Shown piece after piece: positions 33,978-43,192 of a DNA stretch of 64,000 nucleotides. The position numbers were made by a program, and so were the translations under genes. Source of the DNA: Dialister hominis (lineage in GTDB: Bacteria; Bacillota; Negativicutes; Veillonellales; Dialisteraceae); contig NZ_AP019697.1 of the NCBI RefSeq assembly GCF_007164725.1, forward strand, positions 1,222,001-1,286,000, read 5' to 3'. The notes under the pieces were generated by a model. That model was not told the origin of the DNA and made no database searches. It worked only from the letters and a program-made list of their open reading frames with translations. Numbering within the stretch: the first letter of the stretch is position 1; every line of letters starts with the position of its first letter.

Positions 33978-36544
33978 TATCGGCTCTCCTTTGCTTCCTT
34001 ACTCAGGCGGAATAAAATCTCCATGGCTTCAATCGGTGTCTTGCTCATGACATCAAGGTCTGCCAGTTCATTGATGATGGGCGATGCAAAAAGATCAAAG
34101 CCGGTTTCTCTTGCTTCATTAGAAGGAGCAGAAGGCGCATGGTATCCCTTGCCATCCGATCCCTCCAGTCCTTCAAGAATATCGTCGGCTCTTTTCAGGA
34201 GAGATTCGGGAAGCCCGGCAAGTCTTGCGACATGGATACCGTAGCTTCTGTCTGCGCAGCCTGGAACGATGCGGCGGAGGAACATGACATCCTTTCCGCG
34301 CTCCTTCACTGTTACCGTATAATTCTTGATCTTGCTGCTGCCATCTGCCATATCTGATAATTCATGATAGTGCGTAGCAAACAAAGTAAAGCCATGAATC
34401 TTTTGGTCAATGTATTCGACAACGGCTCTTGCAATGCTCATGCCGTCATATGTGCTCGTGCCTCTCCCGATTTCATCAAGAAGAATCAGGCTGTTTCTGG
34501 TAGCATTGCGGAGAATATACGATACTTCCTGCATTTCCACCATGAACGTACTCTGCCCGGTCGATATATCATCCGTGGCTCCGATCCTTGTGAATATGCG
34601 GTCGACAGGAGAAAACATACCGCTTTTTGCCGGTATGAAGGATCCGATCTGCGCCATAATCGTCAAAACGGCAACCTGACGCATGTATGTCGACTTGCCT
34701 GCCATGTTGGGCCCTGTGATAACCAGGATTTCCTGATTATCATGATTCAGTTCTGTATCGTTTGGTACAAACATTTCATGATTGAGTGCATGTTCTACCA
34801 TCGGATGCCTTCCATCAGAAATGGAAATGCGGCCTTCCTTCTGCGGGAGGATCTGCGGTCTTACATAACGGTCCTTCAGAGCTGCCCTTGCAAGGCTTGC
34901 TATGCAGTCAATACCCGCCAGAGCAGAAGCTGTTCTCTGCATATCCGGAATTTCCGGGCGTATTTCCGCTTTGACCATCTGGTAGATCTTAAGTTCGAGC
35001 TCTTCGGTCTTTTCCTTGGCGGAGAGCGCTTTAGCCTCGAATTCCTTCAGCTCGGGGGTAATATATCTTTCCGCATTGACCAGCGTCTGTTTTCTCACAT
35101 AATACTCGGGAACAGGAATCTTATTGGCATTGGAGATTTCAAAGTAATAGCCAAAGACATTATTGAAGCCAATCTTCAGCTTGATGCCCGTCTTCTCTTT
35201 TTCCTCTTCTTCCAGCTTTGCTATATATTCCTGGCTGTCTTCCGACAAAGAGCGGATTTCGTCAAGTTCCTCGGAAAAGCCCTTCTTTATGTACTTGCCG
35301 TCCTTGATATTCCCTGTGCCGTTTTCATTCATCGCACGATCCAGAAGGTCAAAAACGGCTTCATGCACTTTCATCTGTCCGTTCAGCTTTTTCAAGATGA
35401 CTGAACTGGAAGATGCAAGGAGATTCTTGATCTGCGGCACAATCTTGAGCGTTGCTTTGAGTGCCAGCAAATCCTTCGGCGAGGTGACATTGGCTTCGAT
35501 ACGGCCAAGGATTCTTTCAAAGTCAAAAACCTGAGAAAGCAGCTCCTCGAGCTGTGTCAATTCCATGGCATGATTCGTAAGTTCTTCAATCCCGTCCTGA
35601 CGAAGGATGATTCCATTCACATCCACCAGAGGCCTTTCAAGCCAGCGGCGCAAAAGTCTTGCCCCCATTGCCGTATGCGTGTGGTCAAGAAGCTCAAGAA
35701 GTGTCCCTCTTCTTCCGCCGTCCCTCATATTCCTGGTGATTTCAAGATTCCTGATGCACTGGTCGGAAAGAATCAGCGTATGATCTTCCCTGATCGGCTG
35801 CACGGAATGGAATTCCGGCAGGTTGTCTCTCATGACATTCTGCAGGTAATCCGCCAGGTATCCAAAGGCCATGCGTACATTTTCATCCTCAATCGATTCC
35901 GCGATTGAAGGTGCCTTGCACGTTTCATCCGTTTCAGGCATTCTCGTGACAAGACAGCTTCCAAGGCGTGATGAACAGAAGGATGTCAGCTGGCGGTAGA
36001 AATCATCAGATACGCCGCATACGAGTTCTGCCGGATTATATACAGAAAGGACATCCAGGAAATCGTCCTGCTCCTTTTTCAGATTCCAGATCCCCCACCA
36101 GCTTTCGCCTGTTGAAATATCACAGAGGACCATATGGATCTTCTTGTCTTTCTCAAGCAGACAGGCCAGATAGTTGTTGGATTTATCCGCAATGGCATTT
36201 TCAAAGAGAATGGTTCCCGGCGTAATGACGCGGATGACATCGCGCTTAACGAGTCCCTTTGCCTTCTTAGGATCTTCAAGCTGTTCGCAGATGGCTACTT
36301 TATACCCCTTTTGAATCAAACGGTAAATATAAACCTCGGCCGCATGGTACGGCACGCCGCACATAGGAACGCGGCCTTCTGCACCTGCATTCTTCCCTGT
36401 CAGGGTCAATTCCAGTTCATGAGAAGCCGTGTACGCGTCATCATAAAACAATTCGTAAAAATCACCCAGACGGTAAAAGAGCAGGCAGTCCTTGTATCCC
36501 TCTTTTATCTCTTTGTATTGATCCATTAATGGCGTTTTAGCCAA
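33977..36544 (-). CDS. mutS: DNA mismatch repair protein MutS
   Basis: MutS recognises base mismatches and small loops. The mismatch-binding Phe motif is in YRLGDFYELF near residue 30, the Walker A is GPNMAGKSTYMRQVA, and TRIGATDDISTGQSTFMVEM and LLDEIGRGTSTYDG follow. AGGTGA lies 6 bases before a TTG at 36544, giving MAKTPLMDQYKEIK, which matches the usual MutS N-terminus; a TTG at 36550 is too close to the ribosome site. The length from 36544 is 855 residues. It lies between miaB and mutL. Confidence 0.95.
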   Translation of the reverse strand: MAKTPLMDQYKEIKEGYKDCLLFYRLGDFYELFYDDAYTASHELELTLTGKNAGAEGRVPMCGVPYHAAEVYIYRLIQKGYKVAICEQLEDPKKAKGLVKRDVIRVITPGTILFENAIADKSNNYLACLLEKDKKIHMVLCDISTGESWWGIWNLKKEQDDFLDVLSVYNPAELVCGVSDDFYRQLTSFCSSRLGSCLVTRMPETDETCKAPSIAESIEDENVRMAFGYLADYLQNVMRDNLPEFHSVQPIREDHTLILSDQCIRNLEITRNMRDGGRRGTLLELLDHTHTAMGARLLRRWLERPLVDVNGIILRQDGIEELTNHAMELTQLEELLSQVFDFERILGRIEANVTSPKDLLALKATLKIVPQIKNLLASSSSVILKKLNGQMKVHEAVFDLLDRAMNENGTGNIKDGKYIKKGFSEELDEIRSLSEDSQEYIAKLEEEEKEKTGIKLKIGFNNVFGYYFEISNANKIPVPEYYVRKQTLVNAERYITPELKEFEAKALSAKEKTEELELKIYQMVKAEIRPEIPDMQRTASALAGIDCIASLARAALKDRYVRPQILPQKEGRISISDGRHPMVEHALNHEMFVPNDTELNHDNQEILVITGPNMAGKSTYMRQVAVLTIMAQIGSFIPAKSGMFSPVDRIFTRIGATDDISTGQSTFMVEMQEVSYILRNATRNSLILLDEIGRGTSTYDGMSIARAVVEYIDQKIHGFTLFATHYHELSDMADGSSKIKNYTVTVKERGKDVMFLRRIVPGCADRSYGIHVARLAGLPESLLKRADDILEGLEGSDGKGYHAPSAPSNEARETGFDLFASPIINELADLDVMSKTPIEAMEILFRLSKEAKESR

Positions 36545-36580
36545 TCTCAATCACCTCTCGATCAAATGACAAGACAGAAT

Positions 36581-37924
36581 TCAGATCAGTTCTCCCTTGA
36601 GAACCCAGGTCTGCGCTGTGTCAACTTTAACGTCAACAATATCTCCGACGGAAATTCCTTCCTTGTACGGGAATAAGATCATTTTGTTTCCTGAAGTTCT
36701 TCCATACCAGTTCATCGGATCCTGCTTGGAAGGGCCTTCTACGATAATGGAATATGTCTTTCCTTCCATTTCCTTATTGAGTTCAAGGCTGACTTCATTT
36801 TCCACATCCATCAGTTCCTGCAGACGTCTGTGCTTGGTATCAGAATCGATCTGGTCTTCCATTCTTGCTGCAGGCGTTCCGGTTCTTGGAGAATAAATAA
36901 ATGTATAAGCGGAATCGAAACGGACTTCCTTCAAGAGGGCCAGCGTTTCCTGATGCATTTCTTCCGTTTCCCCCGGGAAGCCTGTAATAAGATCTGTTGT
37001 TACGACAATATCAGGCATTTTGCTTCTTACGTAGGAAAGGAGTTCCTTGAAATGTTCAATCGTATAGCCGCGGTTCATCTTCTTCAGCATTTCATTGGAT
37101 CCGTGCTGGACAGGAAGATGCATATGACGGACAACCTTCGACGATTCTGCCATGGCATCAATCATTTCGAATGTCATATCTCTTGGATGGGATGTCATGT
37201 AGCGTACTCTTTCAATGCCATCAATTTTATCGATAGCACGGATCAAGTCGCCGAAATCGGTTCCGTTCCTGAAATCGAGCCCGTAAGAATTGACATTCTG
37301 CCCGAGAAGTGTAACTTCCTTATATCCTTCATCGGCAAGAGTCTGGATTTCATTGGAAATGTCATCAATCGTACGGCTGATTTCACGGCCTCTAACATAG
37401 GGAACGATGCAGTAAGTACAGAACTTATTGCATCCCTGCATGATCGGAACCCATGCGAAAATCTTAGACTTTCTGACAGACTTCAATTCGCTGTAATCTT
37501 CAACGCTGTGTGGATTTCTTTCTGTCTTGACGACATGGCCGCCGCGTGCATTTTCCTTGGAAACGATATCTTTCAGATCATGAATATGGTATGGTCCGAT
37601 AACAAAATCAATGATCGGCATTCTTTCAATCAGCTTGCCCTTGTTTTCCTGCGCCATGCAGCCGGCGATTCCCAGAAGCATGTCCGGGTTCTTGTCCTTC
37701 AGCTTCTTGATTTCACCGATTTTCCCATACACTTTTTCTTCCGCATTCTGGCGGACGCTGCATGTATTCATGATGACGATGTCTGCGTCTTCCATTTCTT
37801 CAGCCGGCCGATATCCCAGTTCTTCCAGCTGTCCGTTAATACGTTCTGTGTCAGATTCATTCATCTGGCATCCATATGTAATCGTATAATATTTTTTCCC
37901 CATCGAGAGCTGCTCCTTATCCAC
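36581..37924 (-). CDS. miaB: tRNA-2-methylthio-N6-dimethylallyladenosine synthase
   Basis: MiaB adds a methylthio group to i6A37 in tRNA. It has a UPF0004 N-terminal domain with three cluster Cys (TYGCQMNESD, NTCSVRQNAEEK, GIAGCMAQ), a radical SAM domain with CNKFCTYCIVPYVRGRE, and a C-terminal TRAM domain. The 447 residues from GTG 37924 are supported by AGGAGG 7 bases upstream; ATG seven codons later (after AAGGAGC) is a plausible alternative. It is the first gene of the miaB-mutS-mutL-methyltransferase-miaA-hfq-lyase operon. Confidence 0.95.
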   Translation of the reverse strand: MDKEQLSMGKKYYTITYGCQMNESDTERINGQLEELGYRPAEEMEDADIVIMNTCSVRQNAEEKVYGKIGEIKKLKDKNPDMLLGIAGCMAQENKGKLIERMPIIDFVIGPYHIHDLKDIVSKENARGGHVVKTERNPHSVEDYSELKSVRKSKIFAWVPIMQGCNKFCTYCIVPYVRGREISRTIDDISNEIQTLADEGYKEVTLLGQNVNSYGLDFRNGTDFGDLIRAIDKIDGIERVRYMTSHPRDMTFEMIDAMAESSKVVRHMHLPVQHGSNEMLKKMNRGYTIEHFKELLSYVRSKMPDIVVTTDLITGFPGETEEMHQETLALLKEVRFDSAYTFIYSPRTGTPAARMEDQIDSDTKHRRLQELMDVENEVSLELNKEMEGKTYSIIVEGPSKQDPMNWYGRTSGNKMILFPYKEGISVGDIVDVKVDTAQTWVLKGELI

Positions 37925-38011
37925 GGCAATCCTCCTGTATTATGTTAAATCAATTATAATATTATACCATATACAGGATATTCCTTTCATATAATCTAAT
38001 TTCCACCACGC

Positions 38012-38060
38012 AAAAAGGAGCCGCGGCAAAATGAATTGCACATTTTGTCACAGCCCTTTT
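38012..38060 (-). terminator. Terminator of the riboflavin operon, repeat-family hairpin
   Basis: On the minus strand AAAAGGGCTGTGACAAAATG faces an imperfect partner (CATTTTGCCGCGGCTCCTTTTT) ending in a T run. It lies 12 bases after the ribH stop. The arm is nearly identical to those at 2561-2614 and 59648-59692. Confidence 0.7.
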
Positions 38061-38072
38061 ATGGGTTTCTGC

Positions 38073-38540
38073 TTACTTTCCAAGCTTCTTGAAAAGGCTT
38101 GCCATTTCAAGAGCATCCATAGCGCATTCAAAGCCCTTGTTGCCGGACTTGAGCCCTGCTCTGTTGACAGCCTGTTCAATCGTATCGGTGGTCAATACGC
38201 CGTAGAGAACAGGAATGCCGCTCGAAAGCGATGCCATAGCAACACCCTTTGTCACTTCGGTTGCTACATGTTCATAATGATCTGTTTCACCGCGGATGAC
38301 TGCGCCAAGGCAGATGACAGCATCATATTTTCCTGATTCAGCCATTTTCTTGGAAGCCAGCGGGATTTCGAAAGCGCCTGGCACCCATGCCAGATCTACT
38401 TTATCCATATCGACGCCATGACGGGTAAGTCCGTCTACGGCTCCGTCAATGAGCTTGCTGACGATGACTTCATTGAAACGGGATGCTACAATTCCTACTC
38501 TGATTTCACTTTCATTAAAAAGTCCGGAAATAATATTCAC
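38073..38540 (-). CDS. ribH: 6,7-dimethyl-8-ribityllumazine synthase
   Basis: RibH condenses the pyrimidine intermediate with dihydroxybutanone phosphate to form lumazine, the riboflavin precursor. The 155-residue protein has [36 protein letters not shown], and the phosphate and catalytic region [23 protein letters not shown] with the His. AGGAGG lies 8 bases before a GTG at 38540; this is the only fitting start. It is last in ribD-ribE-ribBA-ribH. Confidence 0.96.
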   Translation of the reverse strand: MNIISGLFNESEIRVGIVASRFNEVIVSKLIDGAVDGLTRHGVDMDKVDLAWVPGAFEIPLASKKMAESGKYDAVICLGAVIRGETDHYEHVATEVTKGVAMASLSSGIPVLYGVLTTDTIEQAVNRAGLKSGNKGFECAMDALEMASLFKKLGK

Positions 38541-38558
38541 TTTGAATGCCTCCTGTGC

Positions 38559-39788
38559 TTACTCTTTTGGTTCTTCAATATCTTTATCAAGCTTTAACAT
38601 ATGGCCCATTTTTTCCTGCTTCGTTTTCAGATAGAATTCGTCTTCGCGGGTAGGAGCCATTTCAATTGGTTCTCTTGATGCAATGGTGATGCCGTATTCA
38701 CTGACATCTCCGATTTTCTGCGGATTATTGGTCAGAAGACGGATGCTGTTTACGCCCAATGCCTTAAGAATCTGCGCGCCTGTCATGTATTCACGAAGGT
38801 CAGCCGCAAATCCAAGCTTCAGGTTTGCTTCAACGGTATCATATCCTTCATCCTGAAGAGCATAGGCTCTGATCTTGTTGATCAGGCCGATTCCTCTTCC
38901 TTCCTGGCGAAGGTAAACAAGAACGCCGCGTCCTTCACGGGCAATCTGGCGCATAGCCTGCGCAAGCTGCTGGCCGCAGTCACAGCGAAGGGAACCGAAG
39001 CAGTCTCCTGTCAGACATTCAGAATGAATGCGGCAAAGGACCGGCTTACCGTCAGAAACATTGCCCATGGAAAGGGCTACGTGGTGTTCCCCGTTCATCT
39101 TATTCACAAATCCGTAAATTTCAAATTCGCCATACTTTGTCGGAAGCTTGGCATGAGAAACTTCATCTACCAGTACTTCGTGCTTTTTCCTGTATTCGAT
39201 GAGCTCCTGAATATTGCCAATCTTCATATTCTTTTCTCTGGCAAGCTTGAAGAGGTCGTCCCTTCTTGCCATTGTTCCGTCATCATTCATGATTTCACAG
39301 CAAAGGCCTGCCGGTTTCAATCCTGCAAGTCTTGCAAGATCGACAGTTGCTTCCGTGTGGCCCTGACGTTCAAGAACGCCCCATTTTCTTGCCTTCAGCG
39401 GGAAAAGATGGCCGGGTCTTCTGAAATCTTCCGGTTTTGCTCCGTCCTTGATTGCTTCAAGCGCTGTCATGGAGCGGGCATAAGCGGAAACTCCCGTACC
39501 GGAATCTTTATAATCGATCGATTCCAGGAATGCTGTCTGGTGATTATCCGTATTATGGCGGATCATCGGTCCCAGGTACAGGGAATCAGCGATTTCTTCA
39601 GACATCGGCATGCAGATGACGCCTTTTGCTTCCGAAGCCATGCGGTTCACATTTTCCGGAGTAGCAAATTCTGCGGCGCAAATATAATCGCCTTCATTTT
39701 CTCTGGACTCCGGATCCTGCATGATGACAATGTGTCCTGCACGGATTTCTTCAATGATTTCTTCAATACTGTCAAATTTATAATCCAT
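38559..39788 (-). CDS. ribBA: Bifunctional DHBP synthase / GTP cyclohydrolase II
   Basis: This fused enzyme makes both riboflavin precursors. Residues about 1-200 are 3,4-dihydroxy-2-butanone-4-phosphate synthase, with [17 protein letters not shown] and RRPGHLFPL. Residues about 205-400 are GTP cyclohydrolase II, with the zinc cysteines in [17 protein letters not shown] and [16 protein letters not shown] lies about 5 bases before ATG 39788, giving 409 residues; an in-frame ATG 18 bases upstream lies before that site. The start overlaps the ribE end by 11 bases. Confidence 0.95.
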   Translation of the reverse strand: MDYKFDSIEEIIEEIRAGHIVIMQDPESRENEGDYICAAEFATPENVNRMASEAKGVICMPMSEEIADSLYLGPMIRHNTDNHQTAFLESIDYKDSGTGVSAYARSMTALEAIKDGAKPEDFRRPGHLFPLKARKWGVLERQGHTEATVDLARLAGLKPAGLCCEIMNDDGTMARRDDLFKLAREKNMKIGNIQELIEYRKKHEVLVDEVSHAKLPTKYGEFEIYGFVNKMNGEHHVALSMGNVSDGKPVLCRIHSECLTGDCFGSLRCDCGQQLAQAMRQIAREGRGVLVYLRQEGRGIGLINKIRAYALQDEGYDTVEANLKLGFAADLREYMTGAQILKALGVNSIRLLTNNPQKIGDVSEYGITIASREPIEMAPTREDEFYLKTKQEKMGHMLKLDKDIEEPKE

Positions 39789-40431
39789 AACTTCCTCCAT
39801 GCCCAAGGCTCTGAAGCATCCCCAGCGTCAACCCCTCGCCCGGTTTGTCTTTCATGAGCTGCTCGATGTACTTTCCTATATAATCACATTCGATATTGAC
39901 CGGATCCCCTGGTTTTTTGTCCATCAATATCGTCTTCTCTCCCGTATGAGGGATAAGAGAAATGGTGAAACCCGTATCTGTTCTTTCCGCCACGGTAAGG
40001 CTGATGCCGTCTATGGCGACAGAACCCTTTTCAACAATATATCTCATCAGCGCTTTGTCTAATGTTATGGCAACTTCGATGGAATTATCCAGTTTCCTGA
40101 ATGAAAGGATCTTTCCCTGTCCATCGACATGGCCAAGCATGATGTGTCCGCCCAGGCGGTCGCAGAGCCTGAGTGCTCTTTCAAGATTAACCGGTGATCC
40201 CGGCCGGCAAATAGAGAAGGATGTTCTTCTCAAAGTTTCAGGCGTAACATCAGCGTCAAAAGAATCCTGATCCATCCTTGTTACGGTGAGACAGGCGCCA
40301 TTGACTGCAATGCTGTCGCCAAGCTTGGTCCCTTCCAGTACAGTCCTGCAGGATATAGTCAGCGTGCAGCTGTGTCCGGATCTTTTGATCTGCCTGATAT
40401 GGCCGATTTCCTCAGCAATCCCGGTAAACAT
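39778..40431 (-). CDS. ribE: Riboflavin synthase alpha subunit
   Basis: Two lumazine molecules are dismutated to riboflavin by this trimeric enzyme. The 217-residue sequence has two lumazine-binding repeats: the first begins [12 protein letters not shown] with [13 protein letters not shown], and the second has [12 protein letters not shown] and [12 protein letters not shown]. It starts two bases after the ribD stop and overlaps the ribBA start. The length is normal. Confidence 0.95.
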   Translation of the reverse strand: MFTGIAEEIGHIRQIKRSGHSCTLTISCRTVLEGTKLGDSIAVNGACLTVTRMDQDSFDADVTPETLRRTSFSICRPGSPVNLERALRLCDRLGGHIMLGHVDGQGKILSFRKLDNSIEVAITLDKALMRYIVEKGSVAIDGISLTVAERTDTGFTISLIPHTGEKTILMDKKPGDPVNIECDYIGKYIEQLMKDKPGEGLTLGMLQSLGHGGSYGL

Positions 40432-40433
40432 TC

Positions 40434-41633
40434 TTATTCACCCTTTTCATCCTCTCCTTTTTCGATAGGGAGATCTGATGCAGGTTCATCATGAGCTTCT
40501 TCTGATTTCTCAGGTTCTTCTTTAGGAGATTCCTCTTTGTGATCTACATAACCTTCAATGATGAGATCGGAGCCTGACATCAATGTCGTAATATTTTTCA
40601 GCCTGACTGCTTCCGGTATGGTATCTGCGCCTTTTCCTCCAAGGAGGCCCGGTGCATCTTTTCCGCCAATCAGGATAGGAGCTGCATAGATTCTTACCTT
40701 ATCAACGATTCCTGCCTCAAATGCATCCGCAGCAAGGGTTGCGCCGCCTTCCAGAAGGATGCCGTCGATTCCTTTCAAGGCAAGTCCTGTCATAGCAGCG
40801 GAAAGGTCTACCTTTCCCTTGATATCGCCGTCTGCGATAATGACATCAATGCCGTTTTTTATCAGGGCATCACGCTTTGTCTCATCGGCCGAGGTGGTCG
40901 TAAGGACGATGGCCTTTCCCGGTTCCTGGAATACCTTTGCCTTTAGCGGAACGGATAGATTGCCATCTACGATAATTCTTACCGGATCGATCATCCCTTC
41001 CGTGCGGGATGTCAAAAGCGGATTATCGGCCAGTATAGTGCCGGCTCCCGCCATAATTCCTGCATAGCAGCCGCGGAGAACGTGAACCTCCTCGCGTGAA
41101 TCTTCGGAAGAAATCCACTTGGATTCACCGGTATGGCAGGCTGTTTTTCCATCCAGGGACATGGCCGCTTTGTAAAGGACAAAAGGTTTATGCTTCTGGA
41201 TGTACTTCAGGAAAACTTCATTGAGCTCTTTTGCTTCTTTTTCCATGACGCCGACAGTAACAAAAATGCCCGCATCCCTTAATTTCCTGATTCCCTTTCC
41301 TGCTACGAGCGGATTGGGATCGACCATTGCCGTGACAACGCGGTCGATGTCTTTTTGGATAATGAGATCCGCACACGGCGGCGTCTTCCCGTAGTGAGAG
41401 CAGGGCTCCAGACTGACGTACAAAGTCGCCCCCTTCGGATCTTCTGTGCAGTTATTAAATGCATTCACTTCTGCATGAGGGCCGCCGTACTGTTCATGCC
41501 AGCCTTCACCGATGACACGCCCGTCCTTGACAATGACAGCACCTACCATTGGATTCGGGCGCGTATGCCCCATTCCCCTGACTGCCAGTTCCAGAGCGCG
41601 GGCCATGTACTTTCTATCTTCATCAATACGCAA
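40434..41633 (-). CDS. ribD: Bifunctional riboflavin deaminase/reductase RibD, with acidic C-terminal tail
   Basis: RibD deaminates and then reduces the GTP cyclohydrolase II product. The deaminase half has GHTRPNPMVGAVIV, PHAEVNAF and LEPCSHYGKTPPCADLI (zinc site). The reductase half has VLYKAAMSLDGKTA and LLEGGATLAADAF. The last 35 or so residues are a Glu/Lys/Pro-rich tail that the family does not need. I place the start at TTG 41633: GGGAGGTGG, in the riboswitch terminator stem, is its ribosome site, and the residues before YMARAL match family length. ATG 41606 is the alternative. The product has 399 residues. Confidence 0.88.
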   Translation of the reverse strand: MRIDEDRKYMARALELAVRGMGHTRPNPMVGAVIVKDGRVIGEGWHEQYGGPHAEVNAFNNCTEDPKGATLYVSLEPCSHYGKTPPCADLIIQKDIDRVVTAMVDPNPLVAGKGIRKLRDAGIFVTVGVMEKEAKELNEVFLKYIQKHKPFVLYKAAMSLDGKTACHTGESKWISSEDSREEVHVLRGCYAGIMAGAGTILADNPLLTSRTEGMIDPVRIIVDGNLSVPLKAKVFQEPGKAIVLTTTSADETKRDALIKNGIDVIIADGDIKGKVDLSAAMTGLALKGIDGILLEGGATLAADAFEAGIVDKVRIYAAPILIGGKDAPGLLGGKGADTIPEAVRLKNITTLMSGSDLIIEGYVDHKEESPKEEPEKSEEAHDEPASDLPIEKGEDEKGE

Positions 41634-41669
41634 AAAATCCACCTCCCTTTCGTTCCAGGGAGGTGGATT
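41632..41669 (-). terminator. FMN-controlled terminator overlapping the ribD start
   Basis: On the minus strand AATCCACCTCCCT pairs perfectly with AGGGAGGTGGATT (13 bp, 8-base loop) and runs into TTTTTTG. The 3' arm contains the ribD Shine-Dalgarno and the proposed TTG start begins at the last T of the run. Confidence 0.88.
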
Positions 41670-41688
41670 CCTAAGAATCTTATCCACT

Positions 41689-41799
41689 CTTCTTTCATCC
41701 GGACTATACCGTCGGCTCTGGATTCACACCAGATCTTACCAAGCGAAATTGGTTCGTGGGCTGTCACCACCGGTGGGGACTTCCACCCCGCCCTGAAGA
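41689..41799 (-). ncRNA. FMN riboswitch (RFN element)
   Basis: The minus strand shows the conserved RFN blocks in order: CAGGGCGGGGTGGAAGTCCC, CACCGGTGGTGACAGCCC, GATCTGGTGTGAATCCAGAG, then CCGACGGTATAGTCCGGATG and GAAAGAAG. It lies between the promoter at 41819-41846 and the terminator at 41632-41669. FMN binding would favour the terminator and shut off the riboflavin operon. Confidence 0.97.
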
Positions 41800-41818
41800 G
41801 ATTAATCTATTCTTATTT

Positions 41819-41846
41819 ATTATAGCAGAACGATGTATAAACGCAA
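41819..41846 (-). promoter_or_regulatory. Promoter of the riboflavin operon
   Basis: On the minus strand TTGCGT (41841-41846), a 16-base spacer and TATAAT (41819-41824) lie about 20 bases before the FMN riboswitch. Confidence 0.75.
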
Positions 41847-41878
41847 TAGTCAGCCTGTCATCCAAAGACCTTGTCCGT

Positions 41879-42550
41879 TTATTTTCCCATCATGGAAAGA
41901 ACTGCGTCTTTTACATCACGGCTGATATCATCAGGACTTCTAAGATTTTCTTCTTCCACGCAGGAAATCTTCTTCCAGCCATACAAAGCAACCAGCTCCT
42001 GATAGGCTGCATGACATTTCTTCAAATAATCCAGATGCTGTTCATGAATATCTGAGGAACCGCCCTTTGCCGCTCTTTCCCTGATCAGCCTTTCTGAAAT
42101 GGCCAAAGGGATATCAAGCAGAATGACCAGATCAGGCCTTGGCAGTTCAAGTTCTCCATACTCGGTCGCCTCAAGCCATTGAAGGAACTTCTTCCTTTCT
42201 TCTGCCTGATCATACTTTGTCATCTGATGCACCATATTGCTTGTCGTGTACCGGTCTGCAATGACAATTCCGCCGTTTTCATAAAACTTTTTCCACTTGG
42301 TGCGGAAGGAAGCAAACCTGTCGACGGCATAGAACAAGGATGCTGCATACGGATTCACATCCATCGGATCTTTACCGAAATCTCCGCGAAGGTACATTTT
42401 CACAAGAGCGGAAGATTCACTTTCGTAATCAGGAAAGGAAATATGCATGACATCCTTCCCGAGACTTATCAGATTCTGCTCCAGAAATTCTGACTGCGTT
42501 GCTTTCCCGCTTCCATCAATTCCTTCAAGAACGATTAAGTGTCCTTTCAT
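41879..42550 (-). CDS. tmk: Thymidylate kinase
   Basis: The enzyme phosphorylates dTMP to dTDP. The P-loop is LEGIDGSGKATQ at the N-terminus; the conserved DRYTTSNMVHQ (DRY motif) and a lid region ERLIRERAAKGGSSDIHE follow. It has 223 residues from ATG 42550, which follows GGAGGTG at 6 bases; an in-frame start 21 bases upstream is less likely. It is slightly longer than E. coli Tmk (213). It ends the glmU-prs-pth-tmk stretch, although a hairpin separates it from pth. Confidence 0.92.
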   Translation of the reverse strand: MKGHLIVLEGIDGSGKATQSEFLEQNLISLGKDVMHISFPDYESESSALVKMYLRGDFGKDPMDVNPYAASLFYAVDRFASFRTKWKKFYENGGIVIADRYTTSNMVHQMTKYDQAEERKKFLQWLEATEYGELELPRPDLVILLDIPLAISERLIRERAAKGGSSDIHEQHLDYLKKCHAAYQELVALYGWKKISCVEEENLRSPDDISRDVKDAVLSMMGK

Positions 42551-42584
42551 TCTTTCACCTCCAGAGCTCAATTGGCCCAGTCAT

Positions 42585-42612
42585 CAAAAACAGCCGCCCA
42601 TGCAGGCGGCCG
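42585..42612 (-). terminator. Hairpin terminator between pth and tmk
   Basis: GCCGCC/GGCGGC (6 bp, 6-base loop) is followed on the minus strand by TGTTTTTG. It lies 8 bases after the pth stop, so tmk may depend on read-through or its own promoter. Confidence 0.7.
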
Positions 42613-42619
42613 CTTTCAT

Positions 42620-43192
42620 TCAGGCTTTTCTCTTTGGATTAAAGAGGTTCATTGCGCGATCCACGCCGCTTTCCAGTGCGGTTTCAATGGAATCCGCGGT
42701 TTTTATCTTTGCCTCTTCGATTTTGGCAATATCGTCTCCGTAAGGACGGCCCAGGACATGCTCTATGACTGTGTGTCCATCCTGAGGATGACCCACGCCA
42801 ATTCTGAAGCGTGTGAATCCTTCACTTCCCAGATGAGCAATCAGAGATTTGATTCCGTTATGGCCTCCTGCGGAGCCTTTTTTGCGAATTCTTACTTTTC
42901 CGGGCGGCAAATCAAGATCATCACAGATGATATAAATATCATCGAGACCGACCTTGTAATAATTGGCAATGGCTCCCACTGCTTCTCCGCTGTTATTCAT
43001 ATAGGTCAGCGGTTTGACAAGAAGAACCTTTTCCCCGTTGACAACAACAGCTGCTGTTTCCGCCTTCATCGTTTCTTTCCATGCAGAAACATTCCAGCGT
43101 TTTGCCAGAATATCAATGACATCAAACCCCATATTATGGCGGGTGTGTTCATATTCCTTGCCCGGATTTCCGAGTCCTGCTAAGATCTTCAT
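42620..43192 (-). CDS. pth: Peptidyl-tRNA hydrolase
   Basis: Pth frees tRNA from dropped-off peptidyl-tRNA. The 190-residue protein has MKILAGLGNPGKEYEHTRHNMGFDVID (with the catalytic His in TRHN), KPLTYMNNSGEAV, and DDLDLPPGKVRIRKKGSAGGHNGIKSL. Its ATG overlaps the prs stop (TAATG). No clear Shine-Dalgarno is present, so translation is probably coupled to prs. The glmU-prs-pth order is common in Firmicutes. Confidence 0.96.
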   Translation of the reverse strand: MKILAGLGNPGKEYEHTRHNMGFDVIDILAKRWNVSAWKETMKAETAAVVVNGEKVLLVKPLTYMNNSGEAVGAIANYYKVGLDDIYIICDDLDLPPGKVRIRKKGSAGGHNGIKSLIAHLGSEGFTRFRIGVGHPQDGHTVIEHVLGRPYGDDIAKIEEAKIKTADSIETALESGVDRAMNLFNPKRKA

